NCBI GenBank assembly: GCA_900542805.1
Contig: UQOW01000008.1
Span: forward strand, 6,026-70,025
Source: an uncultured Sutterella sp.
GTDB taxonomy: Bacteria > Pseudomonadota > Gammaproteobacteria > Burkholderiales > Burkholderiaceae_F
Direction: 5' to 3'
DNA length: 64,000 nt
Position 1 is the stretch's first letter; every line of letters begins with the position of its first letter. Both the position numbers and the translations under genes were made by a program. The notes under the pieces were generated by a model. The model worked only from the letters and a program-made list of their open reading frames with translations. It was not told the DNA's origin and made no database searches. Shown in pieces: positions 35,260 to 44,774 of this stretch.

Positions 35260-36648
35260 ATGCACGAGCCAACGACGAACCAACACTGGACATTAAGCGA
35301 GCTTTGTCAGGCCCTTAAGGACGACCTTGTCGCCCTTAAAGGGAGCACGCGTCAAACGTTTCCTTCGATTACAACCGACAGCCGTGCCGTTGCGAAAGGG
35401 CAGGTTTTCGTCGCTCTTGTGGGCGAAAAATTCGACGGGCACGACTATGCACTTGCGGCTGAAAAAGCCGGGGCCGGTGCTCTGGTTTTAAATCGCTCCG
35501 TGGGAGCCGCGTGTCCGGAATTAATTGTGAACGATACGGACGAGGCTTACGGGCGACTGGCGCGCTTTTGGAGGCACCGGTTTTCGCTTCCTGTAATTGC
35601 CGTTGTCGGATCGAACGGCAAAACCACGACAACGCAGATGGTGGGGGCCGTCCTTTTTTCCTACGCAGGCGATGCCTCGTTTTGTACACGCGGGAATCTT
35701 AATAACAATGTCGGCGTGCCGCGCATGCTCTTGGAATTAACCGAGAGAACTCGAATTGCCGTCATCGAGGCGGGAATGAATCACGCAGGCGAGATGGCGC
35801 AACTTGCCAGTTGGATTGCCCCGACTGTTGTCGTCATCACGAACGCGCAGCGTGAACATCAGGCCTATATCGACGGCGTTGAGGGCTCGGCCCGGGAAAA
35901 CGCGATGGCACTTGTGGCGCTTCCCGAAACCGGGTGTGCAGTTTTGCCGATTACCGATTCGTGTTATCGGATTTGGGCCGATTTTGCTCGGGCGCGCGGA
36001 TGCCGGGTGTTGACGTATTCGGCCGGAGAAAGCGCGGCCGATGTTCAAGCCGTGCGCGAGAGAGGTGACCTTGTGCTCACGACGCCCTTGGGCGTGACGC
36101 GGTTTGCCTTTTCTATGGCAGGCGAGCACGCCGTGCATGATGCAGCCGCTGCCGCGGCAGCCTCTCTGGCAGCCGGCGTTCCGCTTGAGGACATTGCGTG
36201 CGGACTTACTTCCTTTACGGCCCTTGACGGGCGCGGGAAGATTCACCGCTTTGAAAGCGGAGCCCTTTTAATCGATGAGTCTTATAACGCCAATCCCGAC
36301 AGTATGCGCTCGGCCATCGATGTGCTCGCTACAATGCCCTCTCCGCACATTTTAGTCGCAGGAGAAATGGGCGAGCTTGGGGACAAAAGCCGAGATTATC
36401 ACGAAGAAGTGTTGCGCTACGCCAAAGATAAGGGTATCGATGCGCTTTATTTGACCGGAAAGCCCATGAAAGACGCGATGGGAGCTGCCGGCGATGCGGC
36501 GCACTTTTATGCAACGCGCGAGGCTCTGACTCGCGCGGTGCAAGAGGCGATACAAACCCCGTGCACAGTCCTTATTAAAGCGAGTCACAGCGTGGGGTTA
36601 GATGCGGTTGTACGAGCCGTGACAATCGATCTGAAGAAAGGAAGTTAA
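35260..36648 (+). CDS. murF: UDP-MurNAc-tripeptide:D-Ala-D-Ala ligase MurF
   Basis: Completes the soluble pentapeptide precursor. TTDSRAVAKGQVFVALVGEKFDGHDY, the P-loop VVGSNGKTTTTQM, the GNLNNNVGVPRMLL segment typical of MurF and LIDESYNANPDSM are seen. The 462-residue length fits. It lies 8 bp after murE and 4 bp before mraY. Confidence 0.96.
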   Translation: MHEPTTNQHWTLSELCQALKDDLVALKGSTRQTFPSITTDSRAVAKGQVFVALVGEKFDGHDYALAAEKAGAGALVLNRSVGAACPELIVNDTDEAYGRLARFWRHRFSLPVIAVVGSNGKTTTTQMVGAVLFSYAGDASFCTRGNLNNNVGVPRMLLELTERTRIAVIEAGMNHAGEMAQLASWIAPTVVVITNAQREHQAYIDGVEGSARENAMALVALPETGCAVLPITDSCYRIWADFARARGCRVLTYSAGESAADVQAVRERGDLVLTTPLGVTRFAFSMAGEHAVHDAAAAAAASLAAGVPLEDIACGLTSFTALDGRGKIHRFESGALLIDESYNANPDSMRSAIDVLATMPSPHILVAGEMGELGDKSRDYHEEVLRYAKDKGIDALYLTGKPMKDAMGAAGDAAHFYATREALTRAVQEAIQTPCTVLIKASHSVGLDAVVRAVTIDLKKGS

Positions 36649-36652
36649 ACGG

Positions 36653-37807
36653 ATGCTTTTAAGTGTGTTTCAGTGGCTTTCCGAGTCTGTGAGAGCCTTC
36701 GGTGTTTTTAATTATTTGAGTTTGCGTGCTCTGATGGCGGCCTTAACGGCCATGGTCATCGGATTCGGGGCGGCTCCCTGGGTGATTCGGCGTTTGCACG
36801 CCATGCGAATCGGGCAGGCCGTGCGCACGTGCGGCCCCCAAACGCATTTGGCTAAAAACGGAACGCCGACGATGGGAGGCGTGCTGATTCTCGTGAGTAT
36901 CGGGATTTCAACGCTTCTGTGGATGGACCTTTCGAACCGCTTTGTGTGGATTGTGCTTTTCGTGACGCTTTGTTATGGTCTAATCGGTTGGTTTGATGAT
37001 TACCGCAAAGTGGTCCACCACGACCCGAACGGCATGAGCGCCAAGGAAAAATTCGCTTGGCAAAGTCTGGTGGGCTTTTCGGCGGCCGTGTATCTGGCGT
37101 TTGCCGTCTCGATGCCGAGTAATGCCGAGATCTGGAGCGCCCTTGCACAGTGGGTCCAGGGCGGCTTTTCCATGAACGAGCTCTCGAAGTTGGACTTTAT
37201 GGTGCCTTTTTTCAAAGAGGTGGCCATTCCCTTCGGAATTTGGGGCTTTATCATCCTCACGTACTTTGTCATTGTCGGTACCTCCAACGCCGTTAACCTC
37301 ACGGACGGTTTGGACGGTCTGGCGATTTTGCCCTGTGTGATGGTCGGCTCCGCGTTGGGAATCTTTGCTTATGTGGTCGGACGTCCGGACTTTTCGGGGT
37401 ACCTCTTTTTTCCGTACATTCCGGGTGCCGGGGAGCTTGTGGTGGTCTGTGCAGCGCTTGCCGGTGCGGGCCTGGCGTTTTTGTGGTTTAACACGTATCC
37501 GGCTGAAGTCTTTATGGGAGACGTGGGAGCTCTGGCTTTGGGCGGGTGCCTCGGGACCGTTGCCGTCATTACGCGTCAGGAAATCGTTTTGGCGGTGATG
37601 GGCGGCATTTTCGTCGTCGAGACACTTTCGGTGATTATTCAAACGACGTATTTCCGGTTTTCTCACGGGAAACGCGTCTTCCTCATGGCCCCGATTCACC
37701 ATCACTTTGAACTAAAAGGCTGGAAGGAAACGCAAGTTGTCGTTCGTTTTTGGATTATCACGTTTATTTTGGTTTTAATCGGGCTTTCGACATTAAAGAT
37801 TCGGTAA
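36653..37807 (+). CDS. mraY: Phospho-N-acetylmuramoyl-pentapeptide transferase
   Basis: Integral inner-membrane enzyme transferring the MurNAc-pentapeptide to undecaprenyl phosphate (lipid I). Around ten membrane helices are visible. Motifs GTPTMGG, DDYRKVVHHDPNGMSAKEKF, the catalytic NLTDGLDGLA and MAPIHHHFELKGWKE match MraY. Length 384 is somewhat longer than the usual 360 or so because of an expanded loop around residues 150-175. Confidence 0.97.
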   Translation: MLLSVFQWLSESVRAFGVFNYLSLRALMAALTAMVIGFGAAPWVIRRLHAMRIGQAVRTCGPQTHLAKNGTPTMGGVLILVSIGISTLLWMDLSNRFVWIVLFVTLCYGLIGWFDDYRKVVHHDPNGMSAKEKFAWQSLVGFSAAVYLAFAVSMPSNAEIWSALAQWVQGGFSMNELSKLDFMVPFFKEVAIPFGIWGFIILTYFVIVGTSNAVNLTDGLDGLAILPCVMVGSALGIFAYVVGRPDFSGYLFFPYIPGAGELVVVCAALAGAGLAFLWFNTYPAEVFMGDVGALALGGCLGTVAVITRQEIVLAVMGGIFVVETLSVIIQTTYFRFSHGKRVFLMAPIHHHFELKGWKETQVVVRFWIITFILVLIGLSTLKIR

Positions 37808-37821
37808 AGGCAAAAAAGAGT

Positions 37822-39297
37822 ATGAGCAAGGCTTTGGTTTTAGGGTGCGGAGCATCGGGGATTGCTTCCGTGCGGTTTTTAAAGCGTCGCGGCTGGATTG
37901 CGGCGCTTGCCGATACGCGGGAAAGCCCTTCATCTTTGGCGGAATTTAGGGCGGAATTTCCCGATGTGCCGTTTACGGGCGGCACCTTGCCCGATGACCT
38001 TCTAGCCGGGTGTGATGCCCTTGTTTTAAGTCCGGGGCTTTCACCCGAGCATTCGGCGGTCTCGTCCCTTGTTGATAAAGCCCGCGCATCGGGCATTGAC
38101 GTTCTCGGAGAAATCGAACTTTTTGCACGCGAGCTTGTGCACTTAAATAAAACGCAGGGCTATCGCCCGAAGGTTGTAGCCGTAACGGGTACCAACGGCA
38201 AGACGACGACAACGCGTCTGACGGGACTGATGGTTCGTCAAGCGAATTGCACGGTTTGCACGGCAGGAAATATCGGACTGAATGCGGTCTCCGAATTGGA
38301 CCGTCTGCTTGAGGCCGGAAAGCTTCCGGATTTTTGGGTCTTGGAGTTATCGAGTTTTCAACTTGCGACGACAACTAGTCTTCATTGTGATGCGGCGGCG
38401 TTTTTGAACCTCACGCAGGACCACGTGGATTGGCACGGCTCGATGGGCGAATACGAAGCGGCCAAACGCCGCATTTTTTCCGAAGCGACTGTCCGCGTTT
38501 TAAATCGCGATGATGCTGCCAGTATGCGCGCCGCAACCGAAGGCGCTGACATTCGCACGTTCGGCGCATCCGACCCGACAACTCCCGGTCAATACGGTTT
38601 AACAAAGGATTCCGGACTTGTTTGGCTTTCGGGCATTCCGTATGTCAAGGACACAGGAAGCCGCCGTCGCAGTCTTCTTTTATCGCCCGAGCCCGTGCAA
38701 AAGCGTCTTTTAATGCCGGTTTCGTCGCTGAAGATTCGCGGCCAGCACAACGCGATGAATGCCCTTGCGGCAATTGCTTTAACGGAAGCCGTGGGAATCC
38801 CGCTTTCGGCGGCACTACAGACACTGACAACGTTTGCCGGCGAACCCCACCGCGTTGAGTTTGTGTTAAAGACCACCTCGGGAGTGGAATTTATCGATGA
38901 CTCCAAGGGCACGAACGTCGGCGCGACATGTGCAGCCTTAGAAGGGCTCGGCGCCACGGGCCAAAAGTGTTCGCTTATTTTGGGGGGCGACTCCAAGGGC
39001 CAGGACTTTTCCGATATTGCCAAATCCGTTGCCGACCACGCGCGTTTTGTGGTGTTAATCGGGCGCGATGCCGACCGGATTGCGCCGGTTTTGGAGGGCC
39101 TGAAAGTCCCGGTGGCAAGTGCCGGTTTTGATTTTGAAAAAGCCGTTGATATGGCCTATGCCGCTTCCCGTGAAGGGGATGCGGTTCTACTGAGTCCTGC
39201 GTGCGCCAGCTGGGATATGTTTAAAAATTACGCGGAGCGCTCCGCGCGTTTTGTTGCGCGTGCTAAGGAGATTGCCGCCCGAGAACAGGCAGACTAA
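37822..39297 (+). CDS. murD: UDP-MurNAc-L-Ala:D-Glu ligase MurD
   Basis: Adds D-glutamate to UDP-MurNAc-L-Ala in the cytoplasm. The N-terminal Rossmann motif ALVLGCGASGIASVRFL, the P-loop VTGTNGKTTTTRL and the HRVEFVLKTTSGVEFIDDSKGTN-type segment are diagnostic. The ATG at 37822 is 14 bp after mraY; the longer frame from 37750 lies in mraY. Length 491 with an insertion around residues 270-300. Confidence 0.96.
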   Translation: MSKALVLGCGASGIASVRFLKRRGWIAALADTRESPSSLAEFRAEFPDVPFTGGTLPDDLLAGCDALVLSPGLSPEHSAVSSLVDKARASGIDVLGEIELFARELVHLNKTQGYRPKVVAVTGTNGKTTTTRLTGLMVRQANCTVCTAGNIGLNAVSELDRLLEAGKLPDFWVLELSSFQLATTTSLHCDAAAFLNLTQDHVDWHGSMGEYEAAKRRIFSEATVRVLNRDDAASMRAATEGADIRTFGASDPTTPGQYGLTKDSGLVWLSGIPYVKDTGSRRRSLLLSPEPVQKRLLMPVSSLKIRGQHNAMNALAAIALTEAVGIPLSAALQTLTTFAGEPHRVEFVLKTTSGVEFIDDSKGTNVGATCAALEGLGATGQKCSLILGGDSKGQDFSDIAKSVADHARFVVLIGRDADRIAPVLEGLKVPVASAGFDFEKAVDMAYAASREGDAVLLSPACASWDMFKNYAERSARFVARAKEIAAREQAD

Positions 39298-39299
39298 CC

Positions 39300-40520
39300 G
39301 TGTTCGGCCTTAAGAAAGACACCCCAGCTAAATCCCCGATTTGGACCGGGACTCAGACGAGACTTTTGGGTGGAAAAAGCTCGCGCCGCGTCCGGCCCGA
39401 CGGCATGGACTTGGGAATTCTTTGCGTCACGGCCTTTCTTTTGTGCTTAGGGGTGCTGATGGTGTACTCGGCGACGATTTCCTTTTCCGACAGTCCCAAG
39501 TACCACACGGCTCCGTATCACTTTCTCATTCGGCAACTCATTAACATCGTCATCGGTTTAATGGCAGGCTTTGTCGTCTACCGTACTCCGATGCGTGTCT
39601 GGATGCGCATTGCTCCGTATTTAGCCGGCTTTGCAATTTTTCTTTTGATTGTCGTGCTCATTCCGGGAATCGGACGCTCCGTGAACGGAGCACGACGTTG
39701 GATTGCTCTCGGTCCGATGAATTTTCAGGTAACTGAGTTCGTTAAGTTCGCCGTTTTAATCGGGGCGGCTGCCTTTACCGTCAAGCGGCAAGAGTACATG
39801 CATTCGGTCACCAAGGGCTTGGCGCCCATGTTCGTCGTAATGGCCGTGATTTCAGGCCTTATCGGTGTACAACCGGACTTGGGAGCGACGGCAGTCATTA
39901 TTGCCATTGCCATGGGCGTGCTCTTTTTAGGGGGGCTGGACAGCAAGATTTTTACTGCCGTTCTCATTTTGGCCATTGCTATCGGATTTTTGATGATTTA
40001 CCTTTCGCCCTGGCGCTTAGAGCGCATGATTTCGTACTGGGACGTTTGGGGTCATGCCTACGGTAAGGGCTATCAGCTCAGCCATTCGCTCATTGCGTTT
40101 GGGCGGGGCGAATGGTTTGGAGTCGGACTCGGTGCGTCGATTGAAAAGCTCCACTATCTACCGGAATCGCATACGGACTTTATTATGGCTGTCATCGGGG
40201 AAGAACTCGGCTTTGTCGGTGTTGTGGTCGTTGTCGTTGCGTTTTACTTTTTCGTGCGTCGGGCCTTTGCCATCGGCCGTCAGTCCATTAAGTTAGACCG
40301 TGTCTTCCCGGGGCTTGTTGCCGAAGGGGTCGGCATCTGGATCGGCTTTCAGGCCATTATTAACCTCGGGGTGGCTACCGGAATGTTCCCGACAAAAGGG
40401 CTGACGCTCCCCTTTGTCAGTTACGGCGGCTCTTCGCTAATCGCTACAATAGCCGCCGTTGCGCTTTTGTTACGCGTGGATCGAGAAAATCGCATTTTGA
40501 TGCGCGGCGGGAGAGTTTAA
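39300..40520 (+). CDS. ftsW: Peptidoglycan glycosyltransferase FtsW
   Basis: SEDS-family membrane enzyme polymerising septal glycan strands from lipid II, partner of FtsI. A 35-residue cytoplasmic tail precedes about ten helices. The motifs NGARRWIALGPMNFQVTEFVK, the catalytic-loop region around SHSLIAFGRGEWFGVGLG, LPESHTDFIMAVIGEELG and LPFVSYGGSS are hallmarks. GTG start 2 bp after murD; the ribosome site is weak, so translation is probably coupled. Length 406. Confidence 0.96.
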   Translation: MFGLKKDTPAKSPIWTGTQTRLLGGKSSRRVRPDGMDLGILCVTAFLLCLGVLMVYSATISFSDSPKYHTAPYHFLIRQLINIVIGLMAGFVVYRTPMRVWMRIAPYLAGFAIFLLIVVLIPGIGRSVNGARRWIALGPMNFQVTEFVKFAVLIGAAAFTVKRQEYMHSVTKGLAPMFVVMAVISGLIGVQPDLGATAVIIAIAMGVLFLGGLDSKIFTAVLILAIAIGFLMIYLSPWRLERMISYWDVWGHAYGKGYQLSHSLIAFGRGEWFGVGLGASIEKLHYLPESHTDFIMAVIGEELGFVGVVVVVVAFYFFVRRAFAIGRQSIKLDRVFPGLVAEGVGIWIGFQAIINLGVATGMFPTKGLTLPFVSYGGSSLIATIAAVALLLRVDRENRILMRGGRV

Positions 40521-40521
40521 A

Positions 40522-41619
40522 TTGTCAGGCAAACACTTACTGATTGCAGCAGCGGGCACAGGCGGGCACGTGATGCCGGGTCTGGCTGTTGCGCGTGAAA
40601 TGAAAAAACGCGGATGGCGTGTGACGTGGATCGGCACACAAAAGGGCATGGAAGGCCCCCTCGTGGCTAAAGACGGTATTGATTTTATCGGCCTTAATTT
40701 TCAAGGTGTGCGCGGGCACGGCCTTAGCGGGCTCATCACAGGCGGCATTAAGCTTTTGCTTTCGGGGCGGCGGTGTCGCTCCATCGTGCGCAAGTTAAAG
40801 CCCGATGTGTTTTTTACAACGGGCGGCTACATTGCCGTTCCCGTCAACGAAGGAGCGAGGGTCAATCATATCAAGCCCGTCTTGATGAATTGTGATGCCG
40901 ATGTCCTCTTGTCGACCAAAATGATTTTAAAAGACGCCTGGGGCGTGGCCTGCGGATTTGCCGGAAGTGCCCGGTCGCTTGCCGGTGTCCGCGGAAAGAT
41001 TACCGGTAACCCCGTTCGGGCCGATATCGAGGCAATCGAAGCGCCCGAGATTCGATTGCAAGGGCGTGAGGGTCCTTTTAAGCTTCTTGTTTTCGGCGGT
41101 AGTCTCGGCGCCCAGGTTTTAAACGAAACGGTTCCGAAGGCGCTTTCCTTTTTCGATCCCGAAAAGCGACCGACGGTGCTCCATCAGTGCGGTGCGCGCT
41201 GGATCGATTCGGTCACGGCTCGCTACAAGGAACTCGGAGTCAAGGCTCAAGTTGTGGGCTTTATCGACGATATGGCCTCTGCCTATCGCGAGAGCGATCT
41301 TGTGATTTGCCGGGCAGGCGCCGCAAGCGTTGCCGAGCTTTGTGCCGCAGGCGCGGCAAGTATTTTGGTGCCTTTTGTGGTCGGCACGACCTCGCATCAG
41401 CTCGGAAATGCGCGCTACATGCAGGGAAACGGCGCGGCTATCATGGTCGAGCAGCCGCAGTTCACGCCCGAGCACTTGTTCGGAACGCTCATGACGCTTA
41501 AACGAGACAAGATTTTGGATATGGCCTCCCATGCCCGGCATCTTTGCCGCCCGCATGCCGCTCAGGCCGTCGCCGATATAATCGAACAGGTCAGCGACTT
41601 AAAAGAACGCCCCTATTAA
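40522..41619 (+). CDS. murG: UDP-GlcNAc transferase MurG
   Basis: Peripheral inner-membrane GT28 glycosyltransferase converting lipid I to lipid II. The Gly-rich loop AAGTGGHVMPGLA, the GVRGHGLSG segment, FGGSLGAQVLNE and the donor-site RAGAASVAELCAAG are seen. A TTG start at 40522, one base after the ftsW stop, has GGGAG upstream. Length 365. Confidence 0.97.
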   Translation: MSGKHLLIAAAGTGGHVMPGLAVAREMKKRGWRVTWIGTQKGMEGPLVAKDGIDFIGLNFQGVRGHGLSGLITGGIKLLLSGRRCRSIVRKLKPDVFFTTGGYIAVPVNEGARVNHIKPVLMNCDADVLLSTKMILKDAWGVACGFAGSARSLAGVRGKITGNPVRADIEAIEAPEIRLQGREGPFKLLVFGGSLGAQVLNETVPKALSFFDPEKRPTVLHQCGARWIDSVTARYKELGVKAQVVGFIDDMASAYRESDLVICRAGAASVAELCAAGAASILVPFVVGTTSHQLGNARYMQGNGAAIMVEQPQFTPEHLFGTLMTLKRDKILDMASHARHLCRPHAAQAVADIIEQVSDLKERPY

Positions 41620-41647
41620 CGGAACGATTGATAAATTTGAATTTTCT

Positions 41648-43051
41648 ATGAAGTTTGTTGTCAAGCATTTGCATTTTGTCGGAATCGGCGGCTCGGGAAT
41701 GTGCGGGATTGCCGAGGTGCTGTTGAACTTGGGTTACGTCGTGAGCGGATCGGATATTGCCCGCAGCTCCGTCACCGATCACTTAACGGCGCTCGGGGCT
41801 AAAGTCTATATCGGCCACAGGCCCGAAAACATCGAAGGGGCCGATGCCGTCGTCGTCAGTTCGGCCATTAGACCCGATAACCCGGAAGTGGTTGTCGCTA
41901 AGGCGCGTAAGCTTCCCGTGGTGCCTCGTGCTGTCATGCTTGCCGAGCTCATGCGTCTTCGCCGCGGCATTGCGATTGCAGGAGCCCACGGCAAAACGAC
42001 GACAACGTCGCTTACAGCAACGCTTCTTGCGGCCGGAGGTTTAGATCCGACGTATGTCATCGGCGGACGCTTAAATAGTTCGGGTGTTAATGCCAGGCTC
42101 GGGGCCGGAGAGTTTCTCGTGGCCGAAGCCGATGAATCCGATGCGTCGTTTTTAAACCTGACGCCCGTTTTGTCGGTTGTGACCAATATCGATCACGATC
42201 ATATGGATACGTACGGCCATGACTTTAATAAACTTAAGGACGCATTCGTAGAGTTTCTCTCGCGTCTGCCGTTTTACGGCGTGGCCGTGCTGTGTGTGGA
42301 CGATGAGAACGTGCGCTCGATTATCCCGCGCGTGACGCGGCGCATCATCGGATATGGCCTTTCCGAGGTGGCTGAAGTGCGGGCCATTGATATTCGAAGC
42401 GAAGGAACGCGGACGGCCTATACGATTTTGCGTCCCGGGCACGCTCCGCTTCCGGTGGTGCTTAATCTTCCGGGACTCCACAACGTTACCAACTCGCTTG
42501 CTGCCGTTGCCGTTGCAACGCTCGTCGGGATTGACGACGAGGCTATCGTCAAGGGGCTGTCCGAATTTACCGGCGTCGGCCGGCGCTTTGCGCAGTACGG
42601 GGAATTACCCATTCGCAACGCAGACGGTCAAAAGACGGGGTCTTTTACCCTCGTTGACGACTATGGTCACCATCCGCATGAAATCGAAGCGACGATTGCC
42701 GCCGTGCACACGGCCTGGCCCGAAAAACATCTGTTGGTTGTGTTCCAGCCGCATCGCTACACCCGCACGCGTGATTGTTTTGAGGACTTTGTCAGTCTTT
42801 TATGCCAGGCCGATGCCGTTGTTTTGGCCGATGTGTATCCGGCAGGTGAAGCGCCTCTTGTCGGTGCCGACGGTCGGGCTCTGGCGCACGCCGTGCGGCT
42901 TCGCGGACAAAACAATCTGATTTTCTGCCCGCGGATTGAAGATGTTCCGGCGGCCGTCCGTAAGATGGTTCGGGACGGCGACGTGGTGTTAACCATCGGT
43001 GCGGGATCGATCGGTCGCGTTCCGGCGATGCTCGTTAAGGAGTCCAAATGA
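41648..43051 (+). CDS. murC: UDP-MurNAc:L-Ala ligase MurC
   Basis: First amino-acid ligase of peptidoglycan precursor synthesis. It has HFVGIGGSGMCGIAEVL, the P-loop GAHGKTTTTS, EADESDASFL and the VDDYGHHPHEIEAT motif with FQPHRYTRT. Length 467. It ends in a 4-bp overlap with ddl. Confidence 0.97.
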   Translation: MKFVVKHLHFVGIGGSGMCGIAEVLLNLGYVVSGSDIARSSVTDHLTALGAKVYIGHRPENIEGADAVVVSSAIRPDNPEVVVAKARKLPVVPRAVMLAELMRLRRGIAIAGAHGKTTTTSLTATLLAAGGLDPTYVIGGRLNSSGVNARLGAGEFLVAEADESDASFLNLTPVLSVVTNIDHDHMDTYGHDFNKLKDAFVEFLSRLPFYGVAVLCVDDENVRSIIPRVTRRIIGYGLSEVAEVRAIDIRSEGTRTAYTILRPGHAPLPVVLNLPGLHNVTNSLAAVAVATLVGIDDEAIVKGLSEFTGVGRRFAQYGELPIRNADGQKTGSFTLVDDYGHHPHEIEATIAAVHTAWPEKHLLVVFQPHRYTRTRDCFEDFVSLLCQADAVVLADVYPAGEAPLVGADGRALAHAVRLRGQNNLIFCPRIEDVPAAVRKMVRDGDVVLTIGAGSIGRVPAMLVKESK

Positions 43052-44016
43052 CGGATAACAAAACAAAATACGGACGCGTGGCCGTTTTAATGGGCGGCGT
43101 GAGTTCCGAGCGTGAAATTTCTCTCATGAGCGGCTCGGGTGTTTTAAAAGCATTGCAGGCGCGCGGCGTGGACGCCGTGGCCCTCGATCCTGCCGAGGGC
43201 TTAGGGCGACTGGTTACGGAAAAGTTCGATCGCGCCTACATTGCGCTTCACGGTCGGTTCGGCGAAGACGGAACGATTCAAGGTGTTTTGGAATACCTAC
43301 AGATTCCGTATACAGGCGCCGGTGTTCAGGCGAGTGCCGTGGCTATCGACAAGGTGGCTACTCGTGCGCTTTGGGCAAACGCCGGTCTTCCGGTGGCGCG
43401 CGGACAGGTTGTCACAAGCACCTCCGATGCCAGCGATGTTTTAAAGACCCTCGGGGGCGACGTCGTCGTCAAGCCATCGCGCGAAGGGTCCTCAATCGGC
43501 GTCATACGCCTTCATAAGGCCGGGATTGAAGACATGCGTCAGGCTCTAGGAGAAGCACTTAAATTCGATACGGACGTTCTCGTTGAAGAGCGTATCTACG
43601 GTTCGGAGTTGACCGTGTCGATTTTGGACGGCAAAGCCCTTCCGATTATCGATATCCAGGCGCCCGAAGGCGACTACGATTACAAAAACAAGTACTGGGG
43701 GAATGCCGTGCGCTACGTGTGCCCGGCCGAGCTTGCACCCTGTGCGGCACGTCAGGTTGCTGCGGCTTCGGAAAAGGCCTTTGCCGTGCTCGGTGCACGT
43801 GGCTGGGGACGCATTGACGTGATGATGCGTGAGGACGGCTCCTTTGTGCTCTTGGAGCTTAATACGAGTCCTGGCATGACGCCGCATTCGCTTGTTCCGA
43901 TGGCTGCCCGCGCCGTCGGGTTAAGTTACGAAGACCTTGTGTTACGAGTTCTGGATACGGCTGCGCTTGACCGGGAAAACGCAGTTTTGAAATCGGCAAA
44001 AACGTGTGAAGATTAA
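43048..44016 (+). CDS. ddl: D-alanine-D-alanine ligase
   Basis: ATP-grasp enzyme making the D-Ala-D-Ala dipeptide for MurF. VAVLMGGVSSEREISLMSG, the ALHGRFGEDGTIQG segment, KPSREGSSIGV and LELNTSPGMTPHSL are characteristic. Length 322 (DdlB type). It overlaps murC by 4 bp and ftsQ by 11 bp. Confidence 0.97.
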   Translation: MTDNKTKYGRVAVLMGGVSSEREISLMSGSGVLKALQARGVDAVALDPAEGLGRLVTEKFDRAYIALHGRFGEDGTIQGVLEYLQIPYTGAGVQASAVAIDKVATRALWANAGLPVARGQVVTSTSDASDVLKTLGGDVVVKPSREGSSIGVIRLHKAGIEDMRQALGEALKFDTDVLVEERIYGSELTVSILDGKALPIIDIQAPEGDYDYKNKYWGNAVRYVCPAELAPCAARQVAAASEKAFAVLGARGWGRIDVMMREDGSFVLLELNTSPGMTPHSLVPMAARAVGLSYEDLVLRVLDTAALDRENAVLKSAKTCED

Positions 44017-44773
44017 TCGACGCCTTATTGCAATCTGTCTCGGGGGTCTTGCAGTCCTTGCGGGGGTGCTGGTTGTGATTGTCAGCATCAGCCGCACGAC
44101 GCTCGAGATTCGCGAACTCGTTGTCACAGGAGAGTCCGACGCTCGGGCTGTGGCCGATGTGCGCCGAGCGGTTCAGGCCGAATTAACGGGAGGATTTTTC
44201 TCACAGGACTTGGACGCTATCAAGCAGGCTGTCGAACGCCTGACGTGGGTCAAGTCCGCAACGGTTGCGCGTGTTTGGCCCGACTCAATCAGCGTGACGG
44301 TCACGCGGTTAGACCCCGTGGCGCGCTGGGAAGACGGGCGACTTGTTTCCCGGGAAGGCATCGTTTTTATGCCTCTAGTTGAGGAGGGCGGTAAAACGGC
44401 GTTGTTGCCGCTTGTTTTGGCCGATACCGTCGAGTATGCTCCGGAGGCGATTCGGTTTTTAAAGCGCTTTGAGGAAATTGCCGCGAAGGCGCGCGCTCGC
44501 GTTCAGTCCGTTGCTGTTTCCTATCGCGGCAGTTGGACCGTCACTCTTACAATGCCGCGCGGTACGGCGTTACGCATCGAGCTCGGACGAGCCGTCAGTT
44601 CCGATGCGGTTTTCGAGCGAATGCAACTGGTTTTGGATTATTACTACAAACAGGTGTGTGAGACACTGCGCGGATGCCCGTCTTTTGTCGACGCGCGTTA
44701 CGAGAATGCCTTTGCAGCGCGCTGGCCGAATTCGCAGTTTGAAAGTAACGAGAATCCTCAGAAGGGGCGCTAG
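44006..44773 (+). CDS. ftsQ: Cell division protein FtsQ
   Basis: Bitopic divisome protein bridging early and late division proteins in the periplasm. A very short cytoplasmic end and one membrane helix (about 7-29) are followed by a POTRA domain (LEIRELVVTGESDARAV...) and the WVKSATVARVWPDSISVTVTR beta domain. GTG start inside the ddl 3' end. Length 255. Position and domain order support the call. Confidence 0.94.
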   Translation: MKINRRLIAICLGGLAVLAGVLVVIVSISRTTLEIRELVVTGESDARAVADVRRAVQAELTGGFFSQDLDAIKQAVERLTWVKSATVARVWPDSISVTVTRLDPVARWEDGRLVSREGIVFMPLVEEGGKTALLPLVLADTVEYAPEAIRFLKRFEEIAAKARARVQSVAVSYRGSWTVTLTMPRGTALRIELGRAVSSDAVFERMQLVLDYYYKQVCETLRGCPSFVDARYENAFAARWPNSQFESNENPQKGR

Positions 44774-44774
44774 G

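Noticed and set aside
36980..37705. 241-residue antisense frame in mraY
   Set aside because: Shadow frame with His/Arg/Asn-rich composition; mraY is clear on the other strand.
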